Assembly: GCA_041648175.1 (NCBI GenBank)
Contig: JBAZPO010000020.1
Coordinates: 1-53,445 of the forward strand
DNA: 53,445 bases
From: Desulfobaccales bacterium
Lineage (GTDB): Bacteria > Desulfobacterota > Desulfobaccia > Desulfobaccales > 0-14-0-80-60-11
Reading direction: 5' to 3'
Translations under genes and position numbers: made by a program
Notes under the pieces: generated by a model
Seen by the model: only the letters and a program-made list of their open reading frames with translations
What the model was told of the DNA's origin: nothing
Database searches by the model: none
Shown here: positions 8,630-17,655 of the stretch, piece after piece
Layout: each line of letters opens with the position of its first letter
How positions within the stretch are numbered: the first letter of the stretch is position 1

Positions 8630-8887
8630 TTACGTGGGCGGCTGTGCAGGGGTATAGGCAATCAGGGCCAGGAGCCGGGCCTGTTTGATGGCCCGGGTGA
8701 CCCGCCGTTGATGGCGGGCGCAGTTCCCCGAGATGCGCCGGGGAATGATCTTCCCCCGCTCCGTGACAAATTGTCTCAGAGTATTGACATCTTTGTAATC
8801 AATGGGCAAATTGGCGTCCACACAAAAACGGCAGACCTTGCGGCGGACGTAAAATTGTTTCCGTTTGCGACGAGGCATTACAGGCAC
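8630..8887 (-). CDS. rpsR: 30S ribosomal protein S18
   Basis: Ribosomal protein bS18, the partner of S6 on the 30S platform. VRRKVCRFC and the RGKIIPRRISGNCARHQR core are diagnostic. AAGGAGG at 8896-8902 is eight bases from GTG at 8887 but 17 bases from ATG at 8878, so the GTG start (MPVMPRRK, 85 residues) is favoured. A start at 8878 would give 82 residues. Cys19 and Cys22 belong to the zinc-binding type of S18. Only three bases separate it from rpsF. Confidence 0.95.
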   Translation of the reverse strand: MPVMPRRKRKQFYVRRKVCRFCVDANLPIDYKDVNTLRQFVTERGKIIPRRISGNCARHQRRVTRAIKQARLLALIAYTPAQPPT

Positions 8888-8890
8888 GGG

Positions 8891-9334
8891 TTAGTCCTCC
8901 TTGGCCGGGGCTGCAGGTTCGGAAGGAGCGGCGGCTTCAACCATTGCTCCGGGTTCCTCAGCGCTAACGGCGGCTTCGGGCTCGGGCGCCGGCGCGGCCG
9001 CCTTGGCCTTGGCCGCGATCTCGGCCTGCAAAGCCTCCAGATTCACTTTGTCTGATTTCTTGGTGGTGATGTAGCGAATGATGCGGTCGTCAATCCGGTA
9101 GTTGCGTTCCAGCTCCTTGACCGTCTCGGACGACCCGGCAAAATCGGCTAACACATAGTAACCGCGGATGGTGCCTTGGATTTTGTAGGACAGCTTGCGG
9201 CGGCCCCACTCTTCCAGCCCCACCACGGTGCCACCTTGGGAGGAGATAATCCGGGAAAATTTTTCGATGGCGGACTTGACTTCTTCATCCGGGAGATCGC
9301 CATTCACCACCCAGACAGACTCATAACGACGCAT
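8891..9334 (-). CDS. rpsF: 30S ribosomal protein S6
   Basis: Ribosomal protein bS6 of 147 residues. The ferredoxin-like fold spans about 1-95 (MRRYESVWVVNGDLPDEE, GRRKLSYKIQGTIRGYYV, RIDDRIIRYITTKKS). Beyond it is a 45-residue Ala/Glu/Pro-rich acidic tail, longer than in E. coli. AAGGAGG lies six bases before ATG. It is the first gene of the leftward S6-S18-DUF2232-L9 unit. Confidence 0.95.
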   Translation of the reverse strand: MRRYESVWVVNGDLPDEEVKSAIEKFSRIISSQGGTVVGLEEWGRRKLSYKIQGTIRGYYVLADFAGSSETVKELERNYRIDDRIIRYITTKKSDKVNLEALQAEIAAKAKAAAPAPEPEAAVSAEEPGAMVEAAAPSEPAAPAKED

Positions 9335-9505
9335 TCTTCCTCCTTATGGTCGTTGGCCCTGGAGCACGTTGGCCCAGAGCAAGGAAGGTAAAAAATAATA
9401 TTTATCAGAATGACAGAGGCTTGTCAACTACGGCGGAGATAGGCGAAGCCGGAACCATCTTGGCACTTAAGCCCGATCATCCCGGCTCCGCCTCAGTGAG
9501 AACTC

Positions 9506-10141
9506 CTACTGGACCGAAAAACTCGCGTCCTTTTGCGAAGTCCCGTAACTGCTCGTCACCCGGCTGGTGACGGTATAGGTGCCGCGCGTGGCGTTGTTGG
9601 GCAAGGCATAACTCACGTTGTCACTGAAAGTCCCATTGGCATTGGAAACCGTGGTCTGGTAAGGCGACCCCACCATTTGCCCGTTGACCCGAATCTCCCG
9701 CACCAGGGTGACAGACACCGGGGCGTTGGCCGGCGTCAGAATGGTGTAAGTCATCCCCAGGCTAACCTGTTGCCCTGGCCGTACGCTGGCCGGAGAGGCG
9801 CTCACGTTGTCCACGCTAACCACGTTGCCCTGGCCCTGATAGTTATAAGCCTGGGCCGCAGCCTGGGACGAGCGGATCTCGCTGTTGCGATGAGCAGCAT
9901 AAAGCGTCGCCCCCACGCCACCTATGAGGCCCCCTGCAGCCGCGCCCACCCAGGCTCCCGTTGCCGGGTTGCCGGTCGCCGCGCCGATGATGGAACCGAT
10001 GGCCGCACCGGTGGCAGCCCCACCCAAGGCCCCGGCCCCGGCCGAGCGATATGGATCATAATAACCGCTCTCGCTGACACAGCCTACTAAAGACACGGCA
10101 AAGATTACCACGAGTGCAATTGCCAACCATTTCCGGGTCAT
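9506..10141 (-). CDS. Glycine-zipper outer-membrane-type lipoprotein
   Basis: A 211-residue lipoprotein with lipobox VSLVGC (Cys21). Residues about 35-80 are a glycine-zipper region (GALGGAATGAAIGSIIGAAT) of the kind seen in SlyB and related envelope lipoproteins. The C-terminal half (about 105-210) is a beta-rich domain (VSLGMTYTILTPANAPVSVT) ending in KDASFSVQ, possibly Ig-like. The start has GAGGGG six bases upstream. The gene is monocistronic by spacing. The zipper could be membrane-inserting; the function is unknown. Confidence 0.8.
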   Translation of the reverse strand: MTRKWLAIALVVIFAVSLVGCVSESGYYDPYRSAGAGALGGAATGAAIGSIIGAATGNPATGAWVGAAAGGLIGGVGATLYAAHRNSEIRSSQAAAQAYNYQGQGNVVSVDNVSASPASVRPGQQVSLGMTYTILTPANAPVSVTLVREIRVNGQMVGSPYQTTVSNANGTFSDNVSYALPNNATRGTYTVTSRVTSSYGTSQKDASFSVQ

Positions 10142-10281
10142 CTTGTCCCCTCCTCATCAACGCTGTTCAAGCCAGAATACCTGCGCCCGTTGCCGGGAAA
10201 AGTCGACCATGATTCGTTATCGTCTTGTCTATATATCATTAATGTCTGAGAGCCCAAGTTTCAAGCCCTAACCCCCGCTTT

Positions 10282-10704
10282 TCAGACTTCCCGGCCCACC
10301 GACATCCGCACCTGATCCAGGATGCCGTTGACAAAGCCCCCGGAGGCCTCACTCCCATACCGTTTCGCCATTTCCACCGCCTCGTTGATCACCACTTTGG
10401 GCGGGATTCCGGGCTGGTACAAAAGTTCATAGATGGCCAGCCTCAGGAGATTGCGGTCCACAACGGTCATGCGTTCCAGGCGCCAATGCTCCGAGTAACG
10501 CACGATCAGGGCATCAAGTTCCTCCACGTGGGACCCAACTCCGGCCACCAATTCCTCCAGATAGGCAGGAGGAGCGCCCTCCTCGTCCTGAAAATGGCTC
10601 CAGAACCGCTCCAAGGCCGCAGGATCAGGCGGCTCGGAGAACTCACCCTGATAGAGGAATTGCAGCGCCCATTCCCGGCACCGGCTGCGGGAATAATCCG
10701 CCAA
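10282..10704 (-). CDS. nusB: Transcription antitermination factor NusB
   Basis: A 140-residue NusB, which with NusE binds boxA RNA in rRNA antitermination. SRCREWALQFLYQGEFS at the N-terminus and PPKVVINEAVEMAKRYG...FVNGILD near the C-terminus are hallmark segments. The start is read as TTG at 10704, four bases beyond the ribH stop, with no clear ribosome site of its own, which suggests translational coupling to ribH. Confidence 0.94.
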   Translation of the reverse strand: MADYSRSRCREWALQFLYQGEFSEPPDPAALERFWSHFQDEEGAPPAYLEELVAGVGSHVEELDALIVRYSEHWRLERMTVVDRNLLRLAIYELLYQPGIPPKVVINEAVEMAKRYGSEASGGFVNGILDQVRMSVGREV

Positions 10705-10708
10705 CCAG

Positions 10709-11176
10709 CTAGGCCCCCAACTCTTTCAGGAGGTTTACCATTTCGATGGCGGCTTCCGCCGCGGCAAAGCCTTTGTTGCCCGCCTTACTGCCGGCCCGTT
10801 CGATGGCCTGTTCCAGATTTTCGGTGGTCAGGATGCCGAAGGCAATGGGAACCGCGCTCTCCAGGGACACCTGCGCGATGCCCTTGCTCACTTCCGCGGC
10901 CACGTAATCGAAATGGGGCGTCGAGCCCCGGATCACCGCGCCCAGGCAAATGACTGCGTCAAAGGCCCGGCCCTGGGCCAGGCGCTTAGCCACCAGGGGA
11001 ATCTCCCAGGCTCCGGGCACCCGCACCACCGTCAGGGCATCCTCGCTGACTCCCTGCCGGCGCAGACAATCCAGCGCCCCTTCAAGCAAGCGCTCGGTAA
11101 TAAAAGAATTGAACCGGCTGACGATCAAGGCAAATTTCAGGCCTGTTGCGATGAGCTTGCCTTCTACGTTACGCAT
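10709..11176 (-). CDS. ribH: 6,7-dimethyl-8-ribityllumazine synthase
   Basis: A 155-residue lumazine synthase. It condenses 5-amino-6-ribitylamino-uracil with 3,4-dihydroxy-2-butanone 4-phosphate in the step before riboflavin synthase. Key segments are ALIVSRFNSFITERLLEGA, VPGAWEIPLVAKRLA, CLGAVIRGSTPHFDYV and the LTTENLEQAIERAGSKAGNKG loop. It lies between ribBA (upstream) and nusB (4 bp downstream) in a leftward operon. ATG is preceded by GGGGGG. Confidence 0.97.
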   Translation of the reverse strand: MRNVEGKLIATGLKFALIVSRFNSFITERLLEGALDCLRRQGVSEDALTVVRVPGAWEIPLVAKRLAQGRAFDAVICLGAVIRGSTPHFDYVAAEVSKGIAQVSLESAVPIAFGILTTENLEQAIERAGSKAGNKGFAAAEAAIEMVNLLKELGA

Positions 11177-11185
11177 TTAACCCCC

Positions 11186-11290
11186 CAGGTTTCAGGTTTC
11201 AGGTTCCGGGTTTTAGGTTTCAGGTTCCGGGTCCAGGTTCGATTTTGTCCCAAAACCTAAAACCTGACACCTGAAACCTGACACCTGCTC
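11186..11290. repeat. CAGGTTTCAGG-type repeat block between ribBA and ribH
   Basis: Direct copies of aggtttcaggttccggg followed by complementary cctgaaacctgacacctg units. The block fills the whole ribBA-ribH gap, so the riboflavin transcript would carry a long hairpin. Confidence 0.7.
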
Positions 11291-12493
11291 TTAAACCATC
11301 TTCAGCAGGTGCCCCATCTTCTGGCATTTGGTCTTGAGATAGTGGCGATTCACCCGATTGGGGGGAATCTCCAGGGCCACCCGTTCCACCATGGTGAGGC
11401 CGTAGCCCTCCAGGCCGATGATCTTCTTGGGGTTATTGGTCATGAGGCGCATCTTCCGGACTCCCAGGTCCCTGAGGATCTGCGCCCCGATGCCGTAATC
11501 CCTCAGGTCAGCCTTGAACCCCAGAGCCTCGTTGGCCTCCACCGTGTCCGCACCCTGGTCCTGGAGCTCGTAGGCCCTGAGCTTGTTGACCAACCCGATG
11601 CCCCGGCCCTCCTGGTGCATGTAAAGGATGACGCCCTTGCCTTCGCACTCCACCAACTCCATGGCGGACTCCAACTGATCGCCGCAGTCGCAGCGCATGG
11701 AGTGAAACACATCTCCGGTGACGCATTCGGAGTGGACCCGCACCAAAACCGCTTCATCGGGGCTGATCTCGCCTTTCACCAGCGCGACGTGCTGGTTGTC
11801 ATCCACGTCGTTGTCATAGGCGATGGCGGTAAACTCCCCGAACGCGGTGGGCAACTTGACGGTGGCCCGCCGGTGTACAAAGGATTCGTGCCGCAGACGA
11901 TGTTCCACCAGATCAGCGATAGTTGCGATCTTGATATTATGTTCCGCAGCGAATTTCTCCAGGTCCGGCATCCGAGCCATGGTGCCGTCGTCCTTCATGA
12001 TTTCGCAGATAACCGCCGCGCCTTTCAGTCCGGCCAGGCGGGCCACGTCCACGGAACCCTCGGTCTGCCCGGTGCGTACCAGCACGCCGCCTTTGCGGGC
12101 CCGGATGGGGAAGACGTGCCCCGGGCTGACGATGTGTTCGGGATGGGAATCATCGGCCACCGCGGTGAGAATAGTGGTGGCCCGGTCCGCCGCGGAAATC
12201 CCGGTGGTGACTCCCCGCCGGGCCTCGATGGACACGGTGAACGCAGTCTTGAAACCCGACTGGTTATCCCGCACCATTTGGGGCAGTTGCAGGCGCTCAA
12301 TGATATCCGAACCCAAGGCCAGACAGATCAGCCCCCGCCCGAAGCGGGCCATGAAATTGATGGCCTCGGGCGTGACCAGTTCAGCGGCCATGGTAAGATC
12401 GCCTTCGTTTTCCCGGTCCTCGTCGTCCACCAGGATGATCATCTTACCCTGGCGTATGTCCTTAATCGCTTCTTCAATGGGTACTACCGTCAT
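11291..12493 (-). CDS. ribBA: Bifunctional DHBP synthase / GTP cyclohydrolase II
   Basis: A 400-residue bifunctional riboflavin enzyme. The N-terminal domain (about 1-200) makes 3,4-dihydroxy-2-butanone 4-phosphate and carries the acidic loop DDEDRENEGD. The C-terminal domain is GTP cyclohydrolase II, with zinc ligands in CVTGDVFHSMRCDCG, the HQEGRGIGL motif and NNPKK. I chose ATG at 12493 because MTVVPIEEAIKDIRQG is the family start. The reading frame continues upstream only through a ttttcggttttcgg repeat. AGGA lies about eight bases before it. Confidence 0.96.
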   Translation of the reverse strand: MTVVPIEEAIKDIRQGKMIILVDDEDRENEGDLTMAAELVTPEAINFMARFGRGLICLALGSDIIERLQLPQMVRDNQSGFKTAFTVSIEARRGVTTGISAADRATTILTAVADDSHPEHIVSPGHVFPIRARKGGVLVRTGQTEGSVDVARLAGLKGAAVICEIMKDDGTMARMPDLEKFAAEHNIKIATIADLVEHRLRHESFVHRRATVKLPTAFGEFTAIAYDNDVDDNQHVALVKGEISPDEAVLVRVHSECVTGDVFHSMRCDCGDQLESAMELVECEGKGVILYMHQEGRGIGLVNKLRAYELQDQGADTVEANEALGFKADLRDYGIGAQILRDLGVRKMRLMTNNPKKIIGLEGYGLTMVERVALEIPPNRVNRHYLKTKCQKMGHLLKMV

Positions 12494-12502
12494 GGTTATA
12501 GT

Positions 12503-12770
12503 CCTGTTTTCGGTTTTCGGTTTTCTGTTTTCGGTTAACAAAAGTTACTTATATTCGGTGGCGCCAGGTTTTCAACCTGTGCAGTTATAGGGCGGCCCAT
12601 GGCCGCCATAAATCGGCGTGCACGGCACGCCCTATAATTCTTAATATTTGGTGGCACAGGTTTTCAACCTGTGCAGCGCGGGTGTAGGTTGCGCCCTGCG
12701 CACCATCCTTAGGCTTTTACTGTTTACTGCTCACTGCTTACACTTTTACTGCTTACTGCTCACTGCTTAC
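12503..12770. repeat. Cluster of four intergenic repeat types
   Basis: The ribE-ribBA gap is built from repeats: a gttttcggttttc tract (12503-12536); ggtggc..ccaggttttcaacctg palindromes at 12557-12584 and 12650-12675; an atagggcggcccatggccgcc to ggcacgccctat element at 12587-12635; and tandem actgtttactgctcactgct units at 12716-12770. Each type has relatives elsewhere in the window except the last. Confidence 0.7.
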
Positions 12771-13415
12771 TTATAAAAACCCTTGCCGGGCCAATAATTC
12801 CGCGCTAACCCCTTCCCCCTGCGGCGCATCTTTACCCAGCAGCCGAGCCACGTATTTGCCGATAATGTCCATCTCCAGATTGACCCGGTCGCCCACTTTA
12901 AGTGCATTCAGAGTGGTCGCTGCCGCGGTGTGGGGGATGATGTTCACCGTAAAGGTGTTACCCTGGCAGGAGTTCACGGTCAGGGAGACCCCCTCGATGG
13001 CGATGGAGCCTTTCTCGATGACCAGGCGGCTCAAAGGCCCAGGCACTTCAACCTTGAGACCCAGGTGGGCCGGGCCGGGCCGCCGGTCCCGCACCACGCC
13101 GGGGCAGTCCACATGCCCGGTGACCAGATGCCCGCCCAGGCGGTCGCCGATCCTCAATGATCTCTCTAAGTTTACCCGGTCGCCCACCTTTTTCAAGGGG
13201 AAAGTCGTACGTTTCAGGGTCTCCGGCGATACCTCGAAACTGGCCTTAGGCGGGGCTAGGTCAACCACCGTGAGGCAGGACCCGGCCACCGCCACCGACT
13301 CCCCCAAGGTGAGCTCCCCCGCGGGAAACGAGGTCTTCAGCGTAAGACGCAGGCCCTCGGCCATAGGAGTTAACGCCACGATCACGCCGACGCCTTCCAC
13401 CAGCCCGGTGAACAT
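12771..13415 (-). CDS. ribE: Riboflavin synthase, alpha chain
   Basis: A 214-residue riboflavin synthase, which dismutates two lumazine molecules to riboflavin. It begins MFTGLVEGVGVI and contains two repeated lumazine-binding barrels (about 1-97 and 98-195). The tell-tale motifs are GHLVTGHVD and SIAIEGVSLTVN. It is the first gene of the leftward ribE-ribBA-ribH-nusB unit; ribD is not in this window. I saw no FMN riboswitch upstream. ATG has a GGA-type site nine bases before it. Confidence 0.96.
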   Translation of the reverse strand: MFTGLVEGVGVIVALTPMAEGLRLTLKTSFPAGELTLGESVAVAGSCLTVVDLAPPKASFEVSPETLKRTTFPLKKVGDRVNLERSLRIGDRLGGHLVTGHVDCPGVVRDRRPGPAHLGLKVEVPGPLSRLVIEKGSIAIEGVSLTVNSCQGNTFTVNIIPHTAAATTLNALKVGDRVNLEMDIIGKYVARLLGKDAPQGEGVSAELLARQGFL

Positions 13416-13435
13416 ATTCGTAGTCCATCCTCTAT

Positions 13436-13472
13436 TCCCCTCTCCTCTTGAGGGGAGAGGGCCAGGGTGAGG
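13436..13472. repeat. CCCCTCTCC hairpin repeat
   Basis: cccctctcctcttgagggga followed by gagggccagggtgagggg: a short hairpin plus a GGGTGAGGGG tail. Relatives are at about 17561-17600, 44911-44950, 53308-53360 and 53410-53445. Confidence 0.65.
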
Positions 13473-13566
13473 GGTGATAAAATTAATCCTTGAAACCGAA
13501 TATAAGCGGTGAATTATCTTGTAATTTTACACTATGCCGCCGCATAAGAAAACGCCTTTCCCCCAT

Positions 13567-13597
13567 AAAAAAAACGGCGCCCCAAAAGGACGCCGCC
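13567..13597 (-). terminator. Rho-independent terminator of PEP-CTERM gene A
   Basis: On the minus strand CGGCGTCC-tttt-GGGGCGCCG is followed by eight T residues. A near-identical terminator stands at 14820-14848 after the second PEP-CTERM gene. Confidence 0.8.
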
Positions 13598-13693
13598 TTG
13601 ATGCTAAACTGGAAAACCCTGATAGCTGCATGATGGGAGGCGAACCCGGTCTCCCACCCTTCGTTTACCCCTCGGATGAGGGGATGCTTGCTT

Positions 13694-14320
13694 TTAGCCG
13701 AAAATCCGCCGCCGAAAGGCCACCAGACCCAGCAGGCCGGATCCCATCAGGATGGCGCTGGGGGGCACGGGAACGTTGGTGAACGGAAGATCGACCTGGA
13801 GGACGGCTGGGCCTCCACAGCACTCACCATACACCAACTCGAAGGGGAAGTTGCCCGATGGCCCCGTGTACGTTTCTGTCGTAGTAGTGGGCGATGTGGG
13901 TCCAGGGTTGAACCCAAGGTCGACACCACCGATGATCAGCGTCAAACCATCATCATGCGTCACGGTGAATGTCTGTCCAGTGGTTACCGTGACCAAGCCT
14001 TTAAACTGTACCAAGGTGCCCTGGCTACCGTTATCCATAAGCGAGGCAAGGGTGCCAGCAGTATTCTCTACGATATTGAAGGCACCACTACTAGCAAGCC
14101 ATGTCCCGACTGTGACGCTTGTGCCAGAAAAGTTAAATGGCGAATTTACGTCGAACGCGACGTCTGCGGTTGTTCCAGGCACATTCGCAGGGATGGCGTT
14201 CTGGGAGGTTGCCTCGGGAACGTGCCAGAGATTTCCTGTAATCACGTTGGTCGCTTGGGCCGACAGCGCCAGGCCCATGACCATGATGGCCGCTAAGACA
14301 AAAATTCCAAGTTTCTTCAT
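13694..14320 (-). CDS. PEP-CTERM-type secreted protein A (PA14-like)
   Basis: A 208-residue exported protein. The signal peptide covers residues 1-23 (ending LALSAQA). The mature part contains a PA14-like stretch around 105-175 (TVTHDDGLTLIIGG, then FELVYGECCGGPAVLQV). The C-terminus (about 183-208) is a sorting signal: VPVPPSAILMGSGLLGL followed by FRRR, the PEP-CTERM architecture recognised by exosortase. AGGAG lies eight bases before ATG. It is paralogous in leader, signal and tail to gene B, but the central domains differ. It is probably surface- or EPS-associated; no exosortase gene is in the window. Confidence 0.83.
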   Translation of the reverse strand: MKKLGIFVLAAIMVMGLALSAQATNVITGNLWHVPEATSQNAIPANVPGTTADVAFDVNSPFNFSGTSVTVGTWLASSGAFNIVENTAGTLASLMDNGSQGTLVQFKGLVTVTTGQTFTVTHDDGLTLIIGGVDLGFNPGPTSPTTTTETYTGPSGNFPFELVYGECCGGPAVLQVDLPFTNVPVPPSAILMGSGLLGLVAFRRRIFG

Positions 14321-14400
14321 AAAGAACTCTCCTTTAAAGAATTGTGTTAATTCATAAAAACATCTTAAAACACAATATCTGCGCGAAAAAACTCGCCGCC

Positions 14401-14477
14401 CATCACCTCCCCGATGACATCCCTATCAGGATATTTTGAAAATGGTCACTGTGCTAATCAATCCCGGCAACAAGCCC
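14401..14477 (-). promoter_or_regulatory. Conserved leader block upstream of PEP-CTERM gene A
   Basis: Shares a run of matches with 15641-15716 upstream of gene B, including CACAGTGAC, ATTTTCAAAATAT, AGGGATGT and GGAGGTGA on the minus strand. Position 14401-14416 can form a small hairpin (CATC to GATG) whose loop contains GGGGAGG, well upstream of the real ribosome site. Confidence 0.55.
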
Positions 14478-14785
14478 CAAGAAGCCCACGACTTACCTCG
14501 CCACCGGCAGTTTCTCCCTTTGTTCATTTTCGTGAACTAGTGAATATAATTATTTTTAATAATATTTTTATCTGAGTTAATGCATATTATATGCCCCTCC
14601 ATTGCTATATTTTATTAATTAATTAATTCAATGACATACCTATATCTCATCTATTTTTTAAGAATTTACTTGGTTAAATAAATGAACATAATTCTATATT
14701 AATTGTTTTATTGACTAATTATATTAATTAGTTGATTAATGTTTATATTGATGAACCTAATTTAATTAATCCATTTTTCATGGAC
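14478..14785. other. AT-rich upstream module of PEP-CTERM gene A
   Basis: A strongly AT-rich stretch delimited by TTTTCGTGAAC at 14527-14537 and TTTTCATGGAC at 14775-14785, 248 bp apart. No gene is seen. Many TTAATTAA-like runs would suit binding by a xenogeneic silencer or a bending protein. Confidence 0.6.
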
Positions 14786-14819
14786 GGCCAGGGAGTATTG
14801 ACAAGATTCTCTCGTCTCC

Positions 14820-14848
14820 AAAAAAACGGCGCCCTTAGAAGGACGCCG
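14820..14848 (-). terminator. Rho-independent terminator of PEP-CTERM gene B
   Basis: On the minus strand CGGCGTCC-ttctaa-GGGCGCCG is followed by seven T residues. It is nearly identical to the one after gene A. Confidence 0.8.
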
Positions 14849-14935
14849 CCTTGACGATAAACAGTAAACCCTGTTAACTTGATTACGGGAGGCGAGCGGG
14901 TCTATCCTCCCCTCCAGGTGAGAAACTGTTTGCCT

Positions 14936-15559
14936 TTAGCTGATAAAACGCCTCCGCCAAGCAACCAGGCCCAGCAGACCGGAGCTCAGCAGGAGTACAC
15001 TGGGGGGCACGGGCACCACTTGGGCGACCATGTCATTATAATCCGAATCACCATAGGGCTGACTGTTGCTACCGTCTTCAAAAGCCACGATGTATTGCCC
15101 CGCGTAGGCCGCGTCGAATTGGCCGAGGTCGAAGATAAAACCGGAAGACTGGTTTCCAACCCCATTTTGGTTTTGAGTTGTCTTGGCCGCAAGCCCATCA
15201 GGTGTGTCTGAGAAGCCGAAGCTGGCCGGTTCGATGAACGTCGTACCTGAAAAGCCAGATTGGTTGGTGGGACTCGTCGGTAAATTTAGCAAGTTTTGGC
15301 TGGGAACATCTAGCGTCTGGCTAAAAGCTGAGGCTTTTGCCCAGTTTAATAAAGTGTAAGAGCCATCAGGCAAGGTTTCTAGAACGGTTGCGTTCTGCAA
15401 ATCGTTCTGGGAGAGGGTTAAGGTGGTCCACCCATTGATAATGTCCCAAAGGTTAGCTTCGCCAGCGGGAGCGAGATTAATGGTCTGAAACGCATGCGCC
15501 GAAAATGTCAAACCCATAACCATGATAGCCGCCAGAGCGACTATTCCAAGTTTTTTCAT
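14936..15559 (-). CDS. PEP-CTERM-type secreted protein B (DUF4114-like)
   Basis: A 207-residue exported protein with a signal peptide nearly identical to that of gene A (MKKLGIVALAAIMVMG, cleavage after SAHA). Near residues 160-178 the FEDGSNSQPYGDSDYNDMV stretch matches the calcium-binding-looking FED..DYND signature of DUF4114 domains. The C-terminus from about 182 is the sorting signal VPVPPSVLLLSSGLLGL followed by WRRR. GGAGGAG lies eight bases before ATG. It and gene A form a tandem pair with duplicated 5' and 3' flanks. Confidence 0.83.
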   Translation of the reverse strand: MKKLGIVALAAIMVMGLTFSAHAFQTINLAPAGEANLWDIINGWTTLTLSQNDLQNATVLETLPDGSYTLLNWAKASAFSQTLDVPSQNLLNLPTSPTNQSGFSGTTFIEPASFGFSDTPDGLAAKTTQNQNGVGNQSSGFIFDLGQFDAAYAGQYIVAFEDGSNSQPYGDSDYNDMVAQVVPVPPSVLLLSSGLLGLVAWRRRFIS

Positions 15560-15630
15560 GAGTTTTCTCCTCCTTTAATTGCTTGTTTGATGAAAAGGGT
15601 TAGCACGCTGCATCCACGAATTGCCTGTGG

Positions 15631-15716
15631 AAAAATCGATGAGTCACCTCCTCGATACATCCCTGTATAAATATTTTGAAAATAGTCACTGTGCGATCAA
15701 TTCAGGCTACAAGCCA
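15631..15716 (-). promoter_or_regulatory. Conserved leader block and hairpin upstream of PEP-CTERM gene B
   Basis: This is the counterpart of 14401-14477. On the minus strand ATCGA at 15652-15656 pairs with TCGAT at 15635-15639, and a 12-base loop presents GGAGG, followed by a short T-run. GGA in a hairpin loop is the form bound by CsrA/RsmA. That binding is inference. Confidence 0.5.
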
Positions 15717-16019
15717 CACAAAACACAGGCTTGCCTCTGTGTTTTGCTTCCTCTTGTTCATTTTCATGAACTAATAAATTAAATTAATATTAATAAGATA
15801 TTTACATTATATTTAATGCAATTTTTATACCCTTTTATTAATTAATTGATTTAATTAACTAATTACATATTTATAGTTCTCTATGTGATATTTATTAAAT
15901 TTTAATTGTTTATTTTTTTATACATAAATTTCCATCAAACCATTTTTATGTAACAATTATAGTTGGTTCAATAATGGTTCATTAATTGACCAAACATAAT
16001 CAACATAATTTTCATGAAC
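15717..16019. other. AT-rich upstream module of PEP-CTERM gene B
   Basis: AT-rich DNA delimited by TTTTCATGAAC at 15761-15771 and 16009-16019, again 248 bp apart. The left motif is the half of a GTTCA-N6-TGAAC palindrome (15756-15771), also present at 14522-14537. No gene is seen. Confidence 0.6.
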
Positions 16020-16112
16020 GGCCAGGAAGTTATTGACGAGGTTTTCCAATCTGAAAACTGCGTGAGAGTGAGGGAAAATATAGGCAGGCAAAGCGACTGC
16101 GGTTATTAAAAG

Positions 16113-16145
16113 AGAAAGGCAGGACCACCATGGCCCTGCCTTTTG
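16113..16145 (-). terminator. Terminator hairpin downstream of fbaB
   Basis: AAAGGCAGG at 16115-16123 pairs with CCTGCCTTT at 16135-16143. It is T-flanked in both directions, so it could also stop plus-strand transcription. Confidence 0.7.
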
Positions 16146-16244
16146 TAATTCGAGAAGCGCCGGGCAGACTTAGGCGCCCTCTATAAATCTGGTTTAAACA
16201 GAGGGCCTGGACCGCATGGCTCCCGCCCCTCCATTACCTGTTTC

Positions 16245-17297
<1,053 letters not shown>

Positions 17298-17655
17298 AAG
17301 GCCACCTCCTAAAAGACGGTTTTCGGTTTTCGGTTTTTGGTGGCACAGGCTTTCCAGCCTGTGCAGGAGTCATGTGGGCGGGCCTTGCCCTCCATGAGCT
17401 ACTACGCCCTCGTTCCCAAGCTGCGCTTTACATCCTCGTTCCCACGTTGTACTTGGGAACGTAACTTTTCGCCCAAGCTCTGCTTGGGCTCCTCTTGTAA
17501 GGGCTGACCTGCGTGTCCGCCCTCTATCGCTGCACGCCTCCCACCTCACTCCTTATATCTTTCTCTCCCTTGATGGGAGGGCCAGGGTCAGAGGCGATTA
17601 AGAATAAACTTTTAGCGATGCGTATAGCTTCATTTAATATAAGATTCCCACGTGG
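17298..17655. repeat. Repeat-filled intergenic region
   Basis: No gene. It holds a gttttcggttttcggttttt tract (about 17320-17339), a tggcacaggctttccagcct palindrome (17339-17365), several cgttcccaagc..cttgggaacg units (17410-17500) and a ccct-type hairpin with a cttttagcgatgcgtata tail (about 17561-17625). Confidence 0.65.

Noticed and set aside
11309..12538. Long open frame antisense to ribBA (409 codons)
   Set aside because: It mirrors the high-GC third-position bias of ribBA and encodes His/Gly-rich sequence with no domain.
13416..13560. FMN riboswitch upstream of ribE
   Set aside because: The conserved RFN element sequences are absent; only a repeat hairpin is present.
13600..13690. tRNA-like or GEMM (c-di-GMP) riboswitch-like stretch (GGGAGACCGGGTTCGCCTCCC region)
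   Set aside because: No cloverleaf pairing, no CCA end, no conserved GEMM tetraloop receptor, and it lies downstream of the gene, not upstream.
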